A stretch of DNA of 64,000 bases, from positions 162,806-226,805 of the forward strand of contig NZ_JACSCH020000001.1 of assembly GCF_014451325.2 (NCBI RefSeq). Direction: 5' to 3'. This document shows positions 16,794 through 26,141 of this stretch, piece after piece. The first letter of the stretch is position 1; each line of letters starts with the position of its first letter. This DNA is from Streptomyces sp. CB02980. Lineage in GTDB: Bacteria; Actinomycetota; Actinomycetes; Streptomycetales; Streptomycetaceae. The notes below the pieces were generated by a model. It saw only the letters and a program-made list of their open reading frames with translations. It was not told the DNA's origin and ran no database searches. Made by a program: the position numbers and the translations under genes.

Positions 16794-17141
16794 ATGCAGA
16801 CCGAGACAGGCAGGGCGTATGAGGTGTTTCACACCGACTGCCCCGCACGCGACACGGTCGACCACGTGACCAGCAGATGGGGCGTGTGGGTGCTGATCTC
16901 CTTGCAGGCCAACGACCTCCGCTTCTACGAGCTGCGCGAGAGCATTCGGGGCATCAGCGAGAAGATGCTCGCCCAGACCCTGCGCACACTCGTGCAGGAC
17001 GGCCTCGTCTGGCGGAATGTCCAGCCGACCACACCGCCCCAGGTCACCTACGGACTCACGGAGTTCGGCCAGGACGTCGGCGAACCCCTGAAGGAGCTTT
17101 TCGACCGGATCACACGGCGGCTGCCACCACGCGACGTGTGA
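16794..17141 (+). CDS. HxlR-family transcriptional regulator
   Basis: A 115-residue winged-helix protein with the HxlR pattern: N-terminal cysteine in HTDCPARDTVDHVTSRWGVW, recognition region SEKMLAQTLRTLVQDGLV and wing TTPPQVTYGLTEFG. GGGAGG lies upstream of the ATG. It is divergent from the NmrA-like reductase, and repeats between them suggest it regulates both genes. It resembles the HxlR gene at 160-555 in architecture but the proteins are clearly different. Confidence 0.9.
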   Translation: MQTETGRAYEVFHTDCPARDTVDHVTSRWGVWVLISLQANDLRFYELRESIRGISEKMLAQTLRTLVQDGLVWRNVQPTTPPQVTYGLTEFGQDVGEPLKELFDRITRRLPPRDV

Positions 17142-17254
17142 CAGCCAGTCACGGGCTGACCTTCGAACCCCGTCTGTCGGAGCGTCGGCGAGGGCGCGGT
17201 GCCGGTCCGGTCGGCGGGTTCCGCCGCTACCTTCCCGTCGCCCACCCCGGCTTG

Positions 17255-17294
17255 CCCGTACGCCCGTACGCCCGTACGCCCGTACGCCCGTACG
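17255..17294. repeat. Five 8-bp tandem repeats (CCCGTACG)
   Basis: Five exact copies of CCCGTACG end to end, in the gap downstream of the HxlR gene. This looks like slippage-generated sequence in noncoding DNA. Confidence 0.85.
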
Positions 17295-17484
17295 GCATCA
17301 TCCGAGGTGAACTGAGGGGAAAGACGGGGGTGGAGCCGGACGAGGCAGTGACGGAACCCGCCGCGGCCCGGCTCGGCGCCGATGGCCCCTCCGAGCGCCT
17401 GGAGACCCTGCGGGCGAAGGCCGGGCGGCCACTTCCTTCCCGACCGGTGAGCCGATCGCACCGACATCCCGGCCGACAGCGGCT

Positions 17485-18056
17485 ACGCCCCGTTCGCCGG
17501 GCCGGAGCGGCGGGCGGGGCGCAGCCGCGCCTGCCGCACATCCACCGCCGTGTCCGAGCCCGCGCCGAGCGACGGCGGCGCAGTCGACGAACGGCTCGGG
17601 GACCATGCCGGCCGGGAGCGCCGGTTCCCCGGCGACCAGCGGGGCGTGGACGAGGCCTCGTCGAAGTCCTGAGCGAAACTCGACGGTCGCAGGGCGGTCC
17701 ACCCAGTGCCGAGCGACGTACCGCATCCTCGACCGAACACATGTCCAGGCCGAAGGTGGAGTCTCGCCCCGGATATCGGCGCCGCGCCCGGAGAGCAGGA
17801 CCAGCCGCTGCACCCCGGCGCATTCGGCCCGGGCCACGAACTCGTGAACCGGGCCCGGCACGCTGGGGGCCACCACATGGGCGACGGGGATGCCCGGCAG
17901 GGCCGCATCCCAGCCTCCGGGGTCGGACCGGTCGAACCGGGTCGGACTCGATCGGGAGGCAGCGCGGACCGGTGCGCCGCGCAGCCTGAGCCGGGCGGCG
18001 ATCCGCCGGTCGATCTTGCCTGATGCTCCGAGGACGAGAGTGATGCCGTTGCCCAT
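17485..18056 (-). pseudogene. Frameshifted NmrA-like NAD(P)-binding protein
   Basis: An intact-looking start (GNGITLVLGASGKIDRRIA, ATG at 18056) continues through VQRLVLLSGRGADI in one frame. Then STFGLDMCSVEDAVRRSALG appears in a second frame, GWTALRPSSFAQDFDEA in a third, and LVHAPLVAGEPALPAGMVPE back in the first. Together these give the ordered motifs of an NmrA/NAD(P)H-binding reductase, but at least three frameshifts interrupt it, and the C-terminus decays. It is a pseudogene unrelated by direct copy to the intact reductase at 15840. Confidence 0.8.
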
Positions 18057-18153
18057 GACGTCTGAAACACCACTCGCGCCCCACACCGCGCGAGACGATT
18101 TCGACCCCGACTCCCCCACTTCGGAGGCATTTCCATATGATCAGATAAGGATC

Positions 18154-18699
18154 ATGAGCACTAGGATCCTGTACCTGTTCAGCAGCGCGGCCACACCGGT
18201 CTTTGACGTCGCCCGGGTCATCGAGGAGGCGCAGGCCGACGGCTGGGACGTGTGTCTCGGCCTCACGCCGACGGCAGCGCACTGGCTCAGCGAATCCTTG
18301 GACGGCCTGGCCGTGCTCACCGGCCACCCGGTCAGGTGGGACTACCGGATGCCGGGTCAACCGGACATCTGGCCCGAGCCCGACGCCATCGTGGTCGCGC
18401 CGGCACCCTTCAGCACGGTGAACGCCTGGGCCCTCGGGATCACGGACAAGTGGCTTGTCGACGTTGTCGCCGAAGGCATCGGGAAGACGATCCCGATCGC
18501 CGTAATGCCGTGCGTGAACCGGGCCCACACCGCACATCCTCAGTGGGACCGATCGCTCGAGACACTCAGGAGCGCCGGTGTCCGTGTGGTCTACGGCGAG
18601 GGTGGGTTCATGCCGAACGAACCGGGGCAGGGCGACCCGTCGGCGTACCCCTGGCAGGCGGCTCTGGAGGCGGTCGCCGACGTCCTGGATGGGGCGTAG
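18154..18699 (+). CDS. Flavoprotein (HFCD/PPC-decarboxylase-like)
   Basis: A 181-residue single-domain protein of the flavoprotein superfamily that includes phosphopantothenoylcysteine decarboxylase and lantibiotic-type decarboxylases. Visible features: ILYLFSSAATPVFDVARVIE at the N-terminus (FMN-binding beta-1/helix), IVVAPAPFSTVNAWALGI (the substrate/FMN loop, resembling the APATxNT motif) and IPIAVMPCVN. An ATAAGGATC site precedes the ATG at 18154. Stand-alone members in Streptomyces are mostly uncharacterised. It is divergent from the NmrA pseudogene, with the ATG 98 bp from that start. Confidence 0.8.
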   Translation: MSTRILYLFSSAATPVFDVARVIEEAQADGWDVCLGLTPTAAHWLSESLDGLAVLTGHPVRWDYRMPGQPDIWPEPDAIVVAPAPFSTVNAWALGITDKWLVDVVAEGIGKTIPIAVMPCVNRAHTAHPQWDRSLETLRSAGVRVVYGEGGFMPNEPGQGDPSAYPWQAALEAVADVLDGA

Positions 18700-19392
18700 T
18701 CCCGCATTCGACCAGTCGCGGCCAGTGGTACTGCTGGTCCGAACGTCACGCCTCCGGCCGGACATGACCGATCGCCACAGATCTCAGGGGGCGTTCTCAC
18801 GTGGTTCCGCAGCGCAAAAGTGGCACGATCGCCCGACGAGGCACGAGCCGCGAAGGAGGAGCTGACCAGGCCACCGAGAGCGCCGGCCCCCGCTCGGGGA
18901 AACAAGGGGCCGGCGGCAACCGATGGGGCGCCCGTCCTGTGCGCCGCCCTCACGACGTTACGAGCCCGGCCTCGCCGACGCAGCTTCTGATGGGGCACCA
19001 GTGGTGATCCGGTCGCCAGGCCTCTCCGGTCCCGGCCGAGGGCTGAGGCGCCATTGCTCCCCGCGCAGCGAACGGTTCCCCGGGCCGCCTGGTCCTGGCG
19101 AACGGGAACGAGGACGCGCCGAACCGGCGGACCACCCAGCCCGCCGTCCACGGCATCGGCATTCAGCGGCCCGTCGGCGGCCGCAACGACCACGCCTTTT
19201 CTCCCGATGCTCCGGCGTCTTCCCCACGAACAATGGCCTGGCGGGCGATCGGCTGGGCCCAAAACCAGGCTCTGCTCCTCGCGCGGTGATCCGCGCCGCG
19301 CGAGCGGGCGACGCCGTCTGAGCGGCACGTCGTCCCGGGTCGGACCTGCTGGTTCTCGCAGGTCCGACCGGGGCTGCAGAGACTTCCAGCTG
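18700..19392. other. Intergenic or decayed region, 690 bp
   Basis: No gene supported. A + strand frame from about 18800 (FRSAKVARSPDEARAAKEE) has protein-like composition for about 25 codons, then loses it. This and the flanking pseudogenes suggest gene decay. Confidence 0.4.
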
Positions 19393-20117
19393 TCATCCCT
19401 CGCCGGAGTAGCCTTCCTGTCCCTTCGCCGGGGTGTAGCCGGTGGCTGAGCCGTGGTACGTGGACGTGACCTGGTTCCGGCGGGAGGGATCCGCGCTGAC
19501 GCCGGTGATGATGAAGGAGGAGACCTCGTTGTCAAACCCGTCGGTCAGGTTGTACTGATCCCCTCCGACCCCGTCGCGCCGAGGGCCGATGGTCGTCCTC
19601 TCGCCGGAGAACCCCGCAGCCGTGAAGAGAGTGATGCTCCATCCCTTGGCGATGGCCAGGCTGGAGATCGCATCGTTGCCGATCTGCCTCGCGATGTCGT
19701 CCATGTCATGCCGGCCGCCACCAAACCCTGCGTGCTTGCCCTTGCAGTTCCTCCGGTGAAGACATACACCCCGTTGGTGGGGTTGAGGATCCTCTCCGCA
19801 TCGGCGGCCTTCGTGGCGGCTTCCCTTCCGGCCCGCTCGCTCTCGATGCTCTGGTTCACCAAGATGACCTGCAAGAACTCGGCGAGGTCCTCGTCGTGGG
19901 CCGCCCTGTCCTTCAGGCCGGTCATGCCCTCGTGGAAGGTGCCCCCCTTTGCGTAGAGGGCCATCACACGTTTGGCAAGATCCAGGTCGACGAGGGACTC
20001 ATCGACAAGGAGCGTGGCGATGAGTTCGTCGGCGAGGGCCTTGTTGCCCATGAGCTTGTCTGCGAAGGCCTTGTCGTCGAGGGTCTTGTTGACGAAGGTT
20101 TTGTCCTTGATGTCCAT
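19393..20117 (-). pseudogene. Beta/gamma-crystallin-like protein split by one frameshift
   Basis: The reverse strand starts MDIKDKTFVNKTLDDKAFAD with lysine/aspartate-rich short repeats, then a helical region (GMTGLKDRAAHDEDLAEFL), and reaches NGVYVFTGG, the start of a Greek-key motif. There the frame must shift by one base (about 19741-19752) to continue as CKGKHAGFGGGRHDMDDIAR, then AISSLAIAKGWSITLF, FSGERTTIGP and YNLTDGFDNEVSSFII, which complete a two-motif beta/gamma-crystallin domain. Both halves look well preserved, so the mutation is recent, or a sequencing error. If intact, the protein would be about 240 residues. No signal peptide. Confidence 0.75.
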
Positions 20118-20363
20118 GGAGCAGAAGCTACGTGCCTGTTCGGGGCAGGTTCTGCTCTGACACCCAGGAACGCGGCCGAGTTGACGACGCTATTCGCCCA
20201 CCTGCAGGCCGACGGCAACAGCCCGAACTCCTCACCGACTCCAGGCTCAGGCGCAGGCTGCTGATCACGGGGTGAGGACGAAACCCTGACGGCCGCGCCT
20301 TCCAGCGGACCGGCGCGGCCGTCGCGACGATGGAACCGTCCGGCCGGTCCGGTGTGGGTTGAG

Positions 20364-21338
20364 TCAGGGGACGCGTACGGGACTGGGCGAGCTCCCGGGC
20401 ACCGCCCCAAGGCCTTCCGGCGCGTCCCCTACCTCCGCCCCAAGGCCTTCCGGCACGTCCCCTACCTCCGCCCCGTGGCCCTCCGGCGCGCCGAACCACG
20501 CCACCGCGACCGCGCCCACGACCGCGAGGACAAAGCCGAGGACAGCGAGCCAGGCGAAACCCGGACGCGAGGCATCACCCAGCCACCACACCCCGATCAT
20601 GCCGGGGAGCACCGTCTCGCCCACCACCAACGCCGCCGTCGCCCCGTTCACCGAACCGATCTGGAGCGCGACGGTGTGCAGATACATGCCGCCGATCCCC
20701 GCGACGAGAATCGCGTACAGCGCCGGATCGGTAAGGAGCGTGCCGAGGTCGAAGGGTTCGACGCCGTTCAGGATCCGCACCCCGACACCCAGCGCGCCGA
20801 AGCCGAGCCCAGAAAGCAGACCGGCCAGGATCGCCGCCCGCGCGCCAAGGAGACGTACGAGAACTGTGCCGCCCACCATGAGGAGCAGGGCGATCGCAAG
20901 CAGCCACCAGTGCGTGGCGGCCTGAGTGTGCCCACTGCCCTCCGGGCCCGCGGCGCTCGCCAGGAGCACCAGCGCGGAGCAGACCACACCGATCGATGTC
21001 CACTCCGCGCGGGTGAGCCGGATCCCGAGCAGCCGGACGCTCAGGACCGCCGTGACGACCAGATTCGCGCTGATCACGGTCTGGGACAGGAAGAGCGGCA
21101 GCAGCCGGGCCGCAAGCGCCCCGAGACCGAAACCGATGAAGTCCAGGATCGTGCCGACGACGAACTCCCAGGTCGTCGCCGCCTTCGCCGTGGAGGACAG
21201 ACTCGGCCCCCCGCGCTCCGTGAGCCGACCCGCGGCCGCCTCACGCCGGGCGGACTTGCGCGACCCGACGGCCTGCAGGACGGAACCCGTGCCGTAACAG
21301 ATCGAGGCGGCGATGGCGGTCAGCAGTCCTATGAGCAC
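20364..21338 (-). CDS. DMT-superfamily (EamA-like) transporter
   Basis: A 324-residue integral membrane protein with about nine to ten hydrophobic helices, for example VLIGLLTAIAASICYGTGS, LIVTAVLSVRLLGI-like pairs and AWLAVLGFVLAVVGAVAVAW. The internal duplication is typical of drug/metabolite transporters with unknown substrate. GTG at 21338 follows GGAGCC; longer frames upstream lack a signal. The C-terminal tail holds three about 11-residue imperfect repeats (PEGLGAEVGDA), encoded by a tandem DNA repeat at 20400-20490. The gene is alone. Confidence 0.85.
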   Translation of the reverse strand: MLIGLLTAIAASICYGTGSVLQAVGSRKSARREAAAGRLTERGGPSLSSTAKAATTWEFVVGTILDFIGFGLGALAARLLPLFLSQTVISANLVVTAVLSVRLLGIRLTRAEWTSIGVVCSALVLLASAAGPEGSGHTQAATHWWLLAIALLLMVGGTVLVRLLGARAAILAGLLSGLGFGALGVGVRILNGVEPFDLGTLLTDPALYAILVAGIGGMYLHTVALQIGSVNGATAALVVGETVLPGMIGVWWLGDASRPGFAWLAVLGFVLAVVGAVAVAWFGAPEGHGAEVGDVPEGLGAEVGDAPEGLGAVPGSSPSPVRVP

Positions 21339-21630
21339 CGAGTGGCTCCGTTCTAAAAGGGTTGGTACGGACTGCCAGACGTGGCATCGGGCGTCGAAGT
21401 TGCCTCCCGTAGCCACCCAGTGATCTGCCCCACCAGCCCCCTGCCGGGATGCCGCCGGCCCCCTTTCAAGGCTTCCAGCTTCAGCGGCCAACCGAAGAAG
21501 TAGTGTCGACCCACTCCCCCGGTTCTGCTCTTCGTCGCGTTGACAGGCCGCTTGGGCACCCTGCCGTGCCCACCCGTGGGGAGCACCCATGTCCGCCGGC
21601 GTGCCCGCGCCGGCGTGGTGATGTGCCTGT

Positions 21631-21771
21631 CTACCCGAGGAGGGCGGCACCGGCCTTGTAGTCGGCAGCCTGAGTCGGGGTCAGGTAGTGGCTGACGCGA
21701 ACGAGCACGGTGCCGCTGACATAGTCGTACTCGACAAGCATGGGCATGCCCGCGAACAGGGAGCAGCACAT
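21631..21771 (-). CDS. Small ORF of 46 codons, unknown
   Basis: A reverse-strand frame from ATG 21771 to TAG 21631 with protein-like composition (MLVEYDYVSGTVLVRVSHYL, then TPTQAADYKAGAALLG). There is no clear ribosome binding site, and two internal ATGs are possible starts. It may be a small real gene or the end of a lost one; I recognise no family. Confidence 0.35.
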   Translation of the reverse strand: MCCSLFAGMPMLVEYDYVSGTVLVRVSHYLTPTQAADYKAGAALLG

Positions 21772-21926
21772 GGTGGGGGTCGACCAGGGTTCCGGGGAGC
21801 GGGTAGCGGTCGGGGCGAAGGCGTCCGCGCTCGCGCGGCTGCTCGCGGAGACGGGGCGGGACCCTACCGGTTTCGTGCGGCCGAGAGGATCGGCCGGCTG
21901 TCAGTGACCCTTCTTATGCTGACGTC

Positions 21927-22973
21927 ATGGAGATCACCAAGTCGATACTTGCGGAGGCCTGGCGGCGGACGGCTGCCGGACACGCCCTGCTCCACGAGGT
22001 CGGGTTGCCGCCCGTGGCCCTCTCGGACGACGAGCTGGAGGCATGTGCCGAGCGCGCTGAGGAGACGGAGGACGGCGGCCTGTGTCTGTTGCTTGACGAG
22101 GACGGCACGGTGCGTGGCCATCACGGCGCCTACCGGGAGGTCTTTGCGACCCGAGACCTCGAACAGGTGCTTTACCTGATCGCCGAGGCCGCGATGAGCC
22201 GGCACGGCCGCAGCCCCGAGGAGACGGCAGTCGCGCTGGACCGGATCGATCCGGCCTGGGGCAGACGGTTCCGCAGTGGCGGCCTGGACGACACGGGGGC
22301 GGTCGAGGTGTGCGGACGCGACCCGCTGGAGGGGCTTGCCTGGATAGCCGGGTCCTGGCGTGACCAGGCCCCGTACACGACGCTCGCCTTCTACCGCGCG
22401 GCGCCCGGGCAACTCGTCGACGCCGAGCGGCTGGCCTTGCTGTACGGGGCCGACCCCGCGCAGGTCGAAGCCGGTACGCGTCTGAAGGACCTGCTGGCTG
22501 TGGACAACGGCCGGGCCTACTGGGACCGCCAGTGGGAGAGCTGCTGCTTCGGGCAGGCGGGCGGGTGGACGTTCCTGCTGCACCACGACACGCCGCCGGG
22601 GGCTTACGCCGACAAGGAGGCGTACGCCGCGCTCGGGATCAAGGAGAACGTCTGGCTGACCGCCACCTCCGCGAAGGCCATCTACACCCTCGACTACATG
22701 CGGGACGGCCGCCGCGTCGACGACGACTGGGGGATGCTGGAGCTGATCTGGTACGAGCGCGGCCGTGCCCCCTATCTGCGGGGCGGCGAGCTGGACTTCC
22801 TCAACCAGGCACTGCGGCGTGCCGAGCTGGACCACCCCGAACTGACCAACACGTTCGAGCTGTACTTCCACGCCTTGGAGGAATCGCTCGGTCTACGTCT
22901 GCCGCGCCGGGACTTCGCGGAGGGAGACGTGCGGGTCGCGTACTGGGCCGAGTCCAAACCGCCACGCAGGTAA
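21927..22973 (+). CDS. DUF6461-like cytosolic protein
   Basis: A 348-residue soluble protein without signal peptide or catalytic motif I recognise. The C-terminal half (QAGGWTFLLHHDTPPGAYAD, then VWLTATSAKAIYTLDYMRDG) resembles the DUF6461 domain seen in many Streptomyces proteins of unknown role. The N-terminal 110 residues form a helical region. ATG is 7-10 bp after a TTATGCT -10-like box, so the transcript may be leaderless. There is no operon partner. Confidence 0.55.
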   Translation: MEITKSILAEAWRRTAAGHALLHEVGLPPVALSDDELEACAERAEETEDGGLCLLLDEDGTVRGHHGAYREVFATRDLEQVLYLIAEAAMSRHGRSPEETAVALDRIDPAWGRRFRSGGLDDTGAVEVCGRDPLEGLAWIAGSWRDQAPYTTLAFYRAAPGQLVDAERLALLYGADPAQVEAGTRLKDLLAVDNGRAYWDRQWESCCFGQAGGWTFLLHHDTPPGAYADKEAYAALGIKENVWLTATSAKAIYTLDYMRDGRRVDDDWGMLELIWYERGRAPYLRGGELDFLNQALRRAELDHPELTNTFELYFHALEESLGLRLPRRDFAEGDVRVAYWAESKPPRR

Positions 22974-23086
22974 GACGGCGAGCTCGCGTTCCGCCCCCGA
23001 CCCGTCGTCTCGCTCAGCGGCCCGGGAATGACGCGGTCCTCCTGATGGAACGGCTGCCGAGTCCACTCCTGTCACCTGCCCCTTGC

Positions 23087-23278
23087 CTACCCCTCGACGC
23101 TGATCGCCCGGACCGGACAGGCGCGGGCGGCCTCGCGGACCAGCGGGCCTTCGCCGCCCCCGTCCTGGCCCGGAAGCACCTTCCCGAACCCGTCGTCGTC
23201 CTGGGTGAAGACGTCCGGGGAGGTCAGGGCGCACTGCCCGGCGCCGATACAGAGTTCCCCGTCGATGGAGATGCGCAT
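23087..23278 (-). CDS. 3Fe-4S ferredoxin partner of P450
   Basis: A 63-residue ferredoxin with C10, C16 and C54-P (CIGAGQC and ACPVRAI), the three-cysteine pattern of [3Fe-4S] ferredoxins that pass electrons to Streptomyces P450s. AAAGGA lies 9 bp before the ATG. It follows the P450 stop by 13 bp on the same strand, so the two are cotranscribed. No ferredoxin reductase is nearby, so a housekeeping reductase must supply electrons. Confidence 0.92.
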   Translation of the reverse strand: MRISIDGELCIGAGQCALTSPDVFTQDDDGFGKVLPGQDGGGEGPLVREAARACPVRAISVEG

Positions 23279-23291
23279 CCGTGCGGTCCTT

Positions 23292-24482
23292 TCACCATGT
23301 GACGGGGAGCTCGAGCATCCCCTGGATCGTGTCGCCGGGCTTGAAAAGGATCTCTTCGGTGGGGACGGCCAGCCGCAGCCCCGGCAGCCGGCGGAGCAGC
23401 GTCCCGAGCGCGATCTCCATCTCCGCGCGCGCCAGGTTCTGCCCCAGGCACTGATGGATGCCGAAGCCGAAGGCCAGGTGGTGCCGTGCCGAGCGCGACC
23501 AGTCCAGGGTGTCGGGATCGGCGTAGGCGGCGGCGTCCCGGTTGATGACGGAGGTCGAGAAGACCACGCCCTCACCCGCGCGGATGGTCGTGCCGTCGAT
23601 CTCCACGTCCTCTCGCGCGACCCGCAGAAGCCCGTCCGCGATGGACAGGAATCGCAGCAGTTCCTCGACGGCCGCCGGTACGAGACCGGGATCGGCCTGG
23701 AGTTCGGCCAGTCGCTCGGGGTGGCGCAGCAGTGTGTACGTACCGAGGGAAATCATGTTCGCGGTGGTCTCGTGCCCCGCAGTCAAAAGGATCGTGGCGA
23801 GCTGTACCAGCTCCTCGCGGTCGGGCCCGCCATCCTCCGGCTGCCGCGCCACCAGGTCGTCGAGCACGCCCTCGCCGGGCTTGCGCCGTTTGCGTTCGAT
23901 CAAGTCGCCCAGATAGCCCTCGAGCCGGGCGAGCGCGTCCTCGGTGTCCTCGACCGTCGGTCCGCGGAGCAGCCGAGCGGACTGCTCCTCGAAGAAGTCG
24001 TGGTCCTCGTACGGGACTCCGAGCAGGTCGCAGATCACGATCGAGGGCACCGGCAGCGCGAACGCGCTCACCAGCTCGGCCGGCGGGCCCGCAGCCTCCA
24101 TCGCGTCGAGGAGCCGGTCCACGGTCTCCTGAATGCGCGGGCGCAGCCGCTCGGCACGCTTGAGCGTGAAACTCGGGATCAGCATCCGGCGCTGGACGTT
24201 GTGCTCAGGGTCGTCCCAGCCGAGCAGCGCGGCGCGTCGGCGTCGGCGCACGGCCGAGGCCCGCTCGGTCGTGAGCGGGAAGTCGGGCCGGGTGGAGTCG
24301 GTGGACAGACGCGGGTCCGAGAGCAGCGCCCGGCCGGCTGAGTGTCCGCTGACGAGCCACACGGAGCGCCCGTCCCACAGGGTCACCCGCGACAACGGGC
24401 GCTCCTCGCGCAACGGGTCGTAGGCAGTGGGCGGGTGGTAGGGGCAGGTCCGGCTCTGGGGGAACGCCACGGCTTCCGTCAT
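23292..24482 (-). CDS. Cytochrome P450, CYP105-like
   Basis: A 396-residue P450 with all core motifs: I-helix AGHETT (oxygen activation), K-helix EELLR (ExxR), and the heme loop FGFGIHQCLGQ with C345 as the iron ligand. The IHQCLGQNLAR sequence is typical of CYP105 and related Streptomyces families that hydroxylate diverse small molecules. Its redox partner ferredoxin follows at 13 bp. No biosynthetic genes adjoin it, so the natural substrate is not predictable. Confidence 0.93.
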   Translation of the reverse strand: MTEAVAFPQSRTCPYHPPTAYDPLREERPLSRVTLWDGRSVWLVSGHSAGRALLSDPRLSTDSTRPDFPLTTERASAVRRRRRAALLGWDDPEHNVQRRMLIPSFTLKRAERLRPRIQETVDRLLDAMEAAGPPAELVSAFALPVPSIVICDLLGVPYEDHDFFEEQSARLLRGPTVEDTEDALARLEGYLGDLIERKRRKPGEGVLDDLVARQPEDGGPDREELVQLATILLTAGHETTANMISLGTYTLLRHPERLAELQADPGLVPAAVEELLRFLSIADGLLRVAREDVEIDGTTIRAGEGVVFSTSVINRDAAAYADPDTLDWSRSARHHLAFGFGIHQCLGQNLARAEMEIALGTLLRRLPGLRLAVPTEEILFKPGDTIQGMLELPVTW

Positions 24483-24705
24483 GAGGGCCTCGCAAGGGGC
24501 GAATCGGCGGCTTCGAGATTGATGCCGTTCCCACTACATGCCTCAGGCACCTATCTGGTCTACGCACAGTTCGGCCAATCCACCGGAACGGGGTCATCCA
24601 TTCGGCAGCAGCCCGGGAGCACGTGGTCAGCACGCGCCATGCGTGAGCTCGACAGCTCTCGCTACCCTCTCCGTGCGCACGCGGAAGCCGTGCGCCACTC
24701 GTCGG

Positions 24706-24735
24706 CGGGTCGGGTCCGTCCGCGGACCCGACCCG
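24706..24735. terminator. Strong hairpin, 13-bp perfect stem
   Basis: CGGGTCGGGTCCG-TCCG-CGGACCCGACCCG folds into a perfect stem. It lies downstream of the VOC gene and upstream of the P450 start, both on the reverse strand, so it most likely ends the VOC transcript. Repeats of CGACC extend the right arm. No U-tract. Confidence 0.65.
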
Positions 24736-24781
24736 ACCCGACCCGGGCAGCGGCCTGGAACGGCAGGCGCCGTTCAAGAGG

Positions 24782-25210
24782 TCAGGAGCGCTGCACGGGC
24801 GGGCCGGAATCGACGGGGGACATCGCGGCCAGGACGAAGGCGTGCCCACCGGGATCGGTGTAGCGGCGCACGTCCGTGCGCCCGTCGGTCCGAGTTCCGT
24901 CGATCTCGGCGGCGATGGGCCGAGCTCCGAGCGACACCGCCTCGCGCTCCGCCTCATCGAGGGCATCAGGGGCCACGAAGATCTGCAGATGAGCCTGCTG
25001 GGAGTCCTCGGGGCGCGGCCAACTCGGCGGCGCCTGCCCGAGGTCACGGCGGATCCCGAGTACCACTCCGGCGCGACCGGAGACGAGGAGCAGGTCGTGG
25101 TCGTCTCTCGCGGGTTGCACGGTGGCTCCGAGCAGGGTCGCGTAGAAGCGCGCGAGGGGTTCCGGATCGGTGGAATCGAGGACGAGGACGCTGGTCTTGA
25201 GAACAGGCAT
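24782..25210 (-). CDS. VOC-superfamily (glyoxalase/dioxygenase-like) protein
   Basis: A 142-residue protein with a betaalphabeta-betabeta-beta VOC pattern: VLKTSVLVLDSTDPEPLARF, GAGVVLGIRRDL-type strand, HLQIFVAPDALDEAE and RYTDPGGHAFVL. The family includes glyoxalases, fosfomycin and bleomycin resistance proteins and extradiol dioxygenases. The start at 25210 is chosen because the longer frame upstream encodes a transposase scrap. Substrate unknown. Confidence 0.82.
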   Translation of the reverse strand: MPVLKTSVLVLDSTDPEPLARFYATLLGATVQPARDDHDLLLVSGRAGVVLGIRRDLGQAPPSWPRPEDSQQAHLQIFVAPDALDEAEREAVSLGARPIAAEIDGTRTDGRTDVRRYTDPGGHAFVLAAMSPVDSGPPVQRS

Positions 25211-25296
25211 GCATCCCGTCTGCCCCGCGGGTCCGTGGCCATGCTCCCCAGGCCATGTCCGGAGAGAGTCATGGGCGGCAGCGGCAGAGGCAGGCG

Positions 25297-25387
25297 TGGT
25301 GAGCATGACCTGGTAGTGGGTGGCTCGTCTGTCGTAGCGGGTGGCCAGGGCCGGGTTCTGCTTGAGCCGGCTGAGGCAGCGTTCCAC
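25297..25387 (-). pseudogene. Transposase C-terminal scrap (IS5-like)
   Basis: The residues RLKQNPALATRYDRRATHYQ are the well-known C-terminal end of IS5-group DDE transposases in Streptomyces (usually ERCFxRLKQ then ATRYDK and HYQ). A stop lies just before this segment and the end is lost, leaving about 30 codons. It happens to read into the VOC gene in frame. It marks a past insertion. Confidence 0.7.
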
Positions 25388-25499
25388 GAGTTACTCCGTC
25401 GACAGGCCGTCATGTCGAGGCGGCGGCGGGGCGATCGTGGTCCGGCTCCCTGCTGATGGTTGGGTGGTGCCGAGTTCATCGGCAGGCCGTCGAGGCGGC

Positions 25500-25598
25500 C
25501 GCGGGCCGGTGCGGGTGCGGGCCGGTGCGGGTGCGGCCGCGGGCCGGTGCGGGTGCGGGCCGGTGCGGGTGCGGGCCGGTGCGGGTGCGGCCGCGGGT
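25500..25598. repeat. GC-rich imperfect tandem repeats
   Basis: Five imperfect copies of GGCCGGTGCGGGTGCG, interspersed with GCCGCG, directly after the DoxX gene end. Such repeats occur in Streptomyces intergenic DNA and may affect transcription termination. Confidence 0.8.
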
Positions 25599-26059
25599 CA
25601 GGGGTTGCCTGTGAGGTGCTGCGCCCTTGTCATGTCGTGAGGTGCATGAGTTGTTCGGGGTGTCGGCGCGGTGGGAGTCCGCAGGAGGTCTCGCCAGTCG
25701 GCCTGCCAGTTGGCCAGCGCGAGGATGCCCATGATGAGGAGGTGGGCCGGTGCGGCCCAGCTCTCCACCGCCGGGTCGTGGTTGACGATGTGGGTGGTGG
25801 CCGCGCCGGTGAGGACGAACATCAGCGTCGTGGCACCCAGGAAGCGTGTGCGCCGGTCGGGGATCACGAGCAGGACCGCGGCGATACCTTCCAGGGCACC
25901 GACCACGAACCGCATCCAGGGCGGGTAGCCCCAGTCGGCGAACTTCGTGGAGTACGCCGAGCTGAATATCGTGTCGCCCGGCCAGTACTTGGTCACGGCG
26001 CCCAGGGCGAACTCCAAGGCCAGGAACCAGTACAGACCGGTCATCAGTCGCTTCGACAT
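25598..26059 (-). CDS. DoxX-family membrane protein
   Basis: A 153-residue protein with four hydrophobic helices (TGLYWFLALEFALGAVTKYW, WMRFVVGALEGIAAVLLVIP, LGATTLMFVLTGAATTHI and HLLIMGILALANWQ), as in DoxX/DoxD-like proteins. DoxX relatives include redox-linked membrane proteins of unclear function. GAAGGGACACGC precedes the ATG at 26059. The tail after the fourth helix is Thr/Pro-rich. It is on the same strand as the YdeI and VOC genes upstream and may be cotranscribed. Confidence 0.85.
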   Translation of the reverse strand: MSKRLMTGLYWFLALEFALGAVTKYWPGDTIFSSAYSTKFADWGYPPWMRFVVGALEGIAAVLLVIPDRRTRFLGATTLMFVLTGAATTHIVNHDPAVESWAAPAHLLIMGILALANWQADWRDLLRTPTAPTPRTTHAPHDMTRAQHLTGNP

Positions 26060-26141
26060 GCGTGTCCCTTCAGGGGGAAGTGGGCAGGATCGGGCCGCCG
26101 CGCGGCGATCTGCGGTGCCGCGGGGTCTTTGCTTCCGCAGG

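Noticed and set aside
25297..25600. Intact insertion sequence near the transposase scrap
   Set aside because: No terminal inverted repeats and only about 30 codons of transposase remain.
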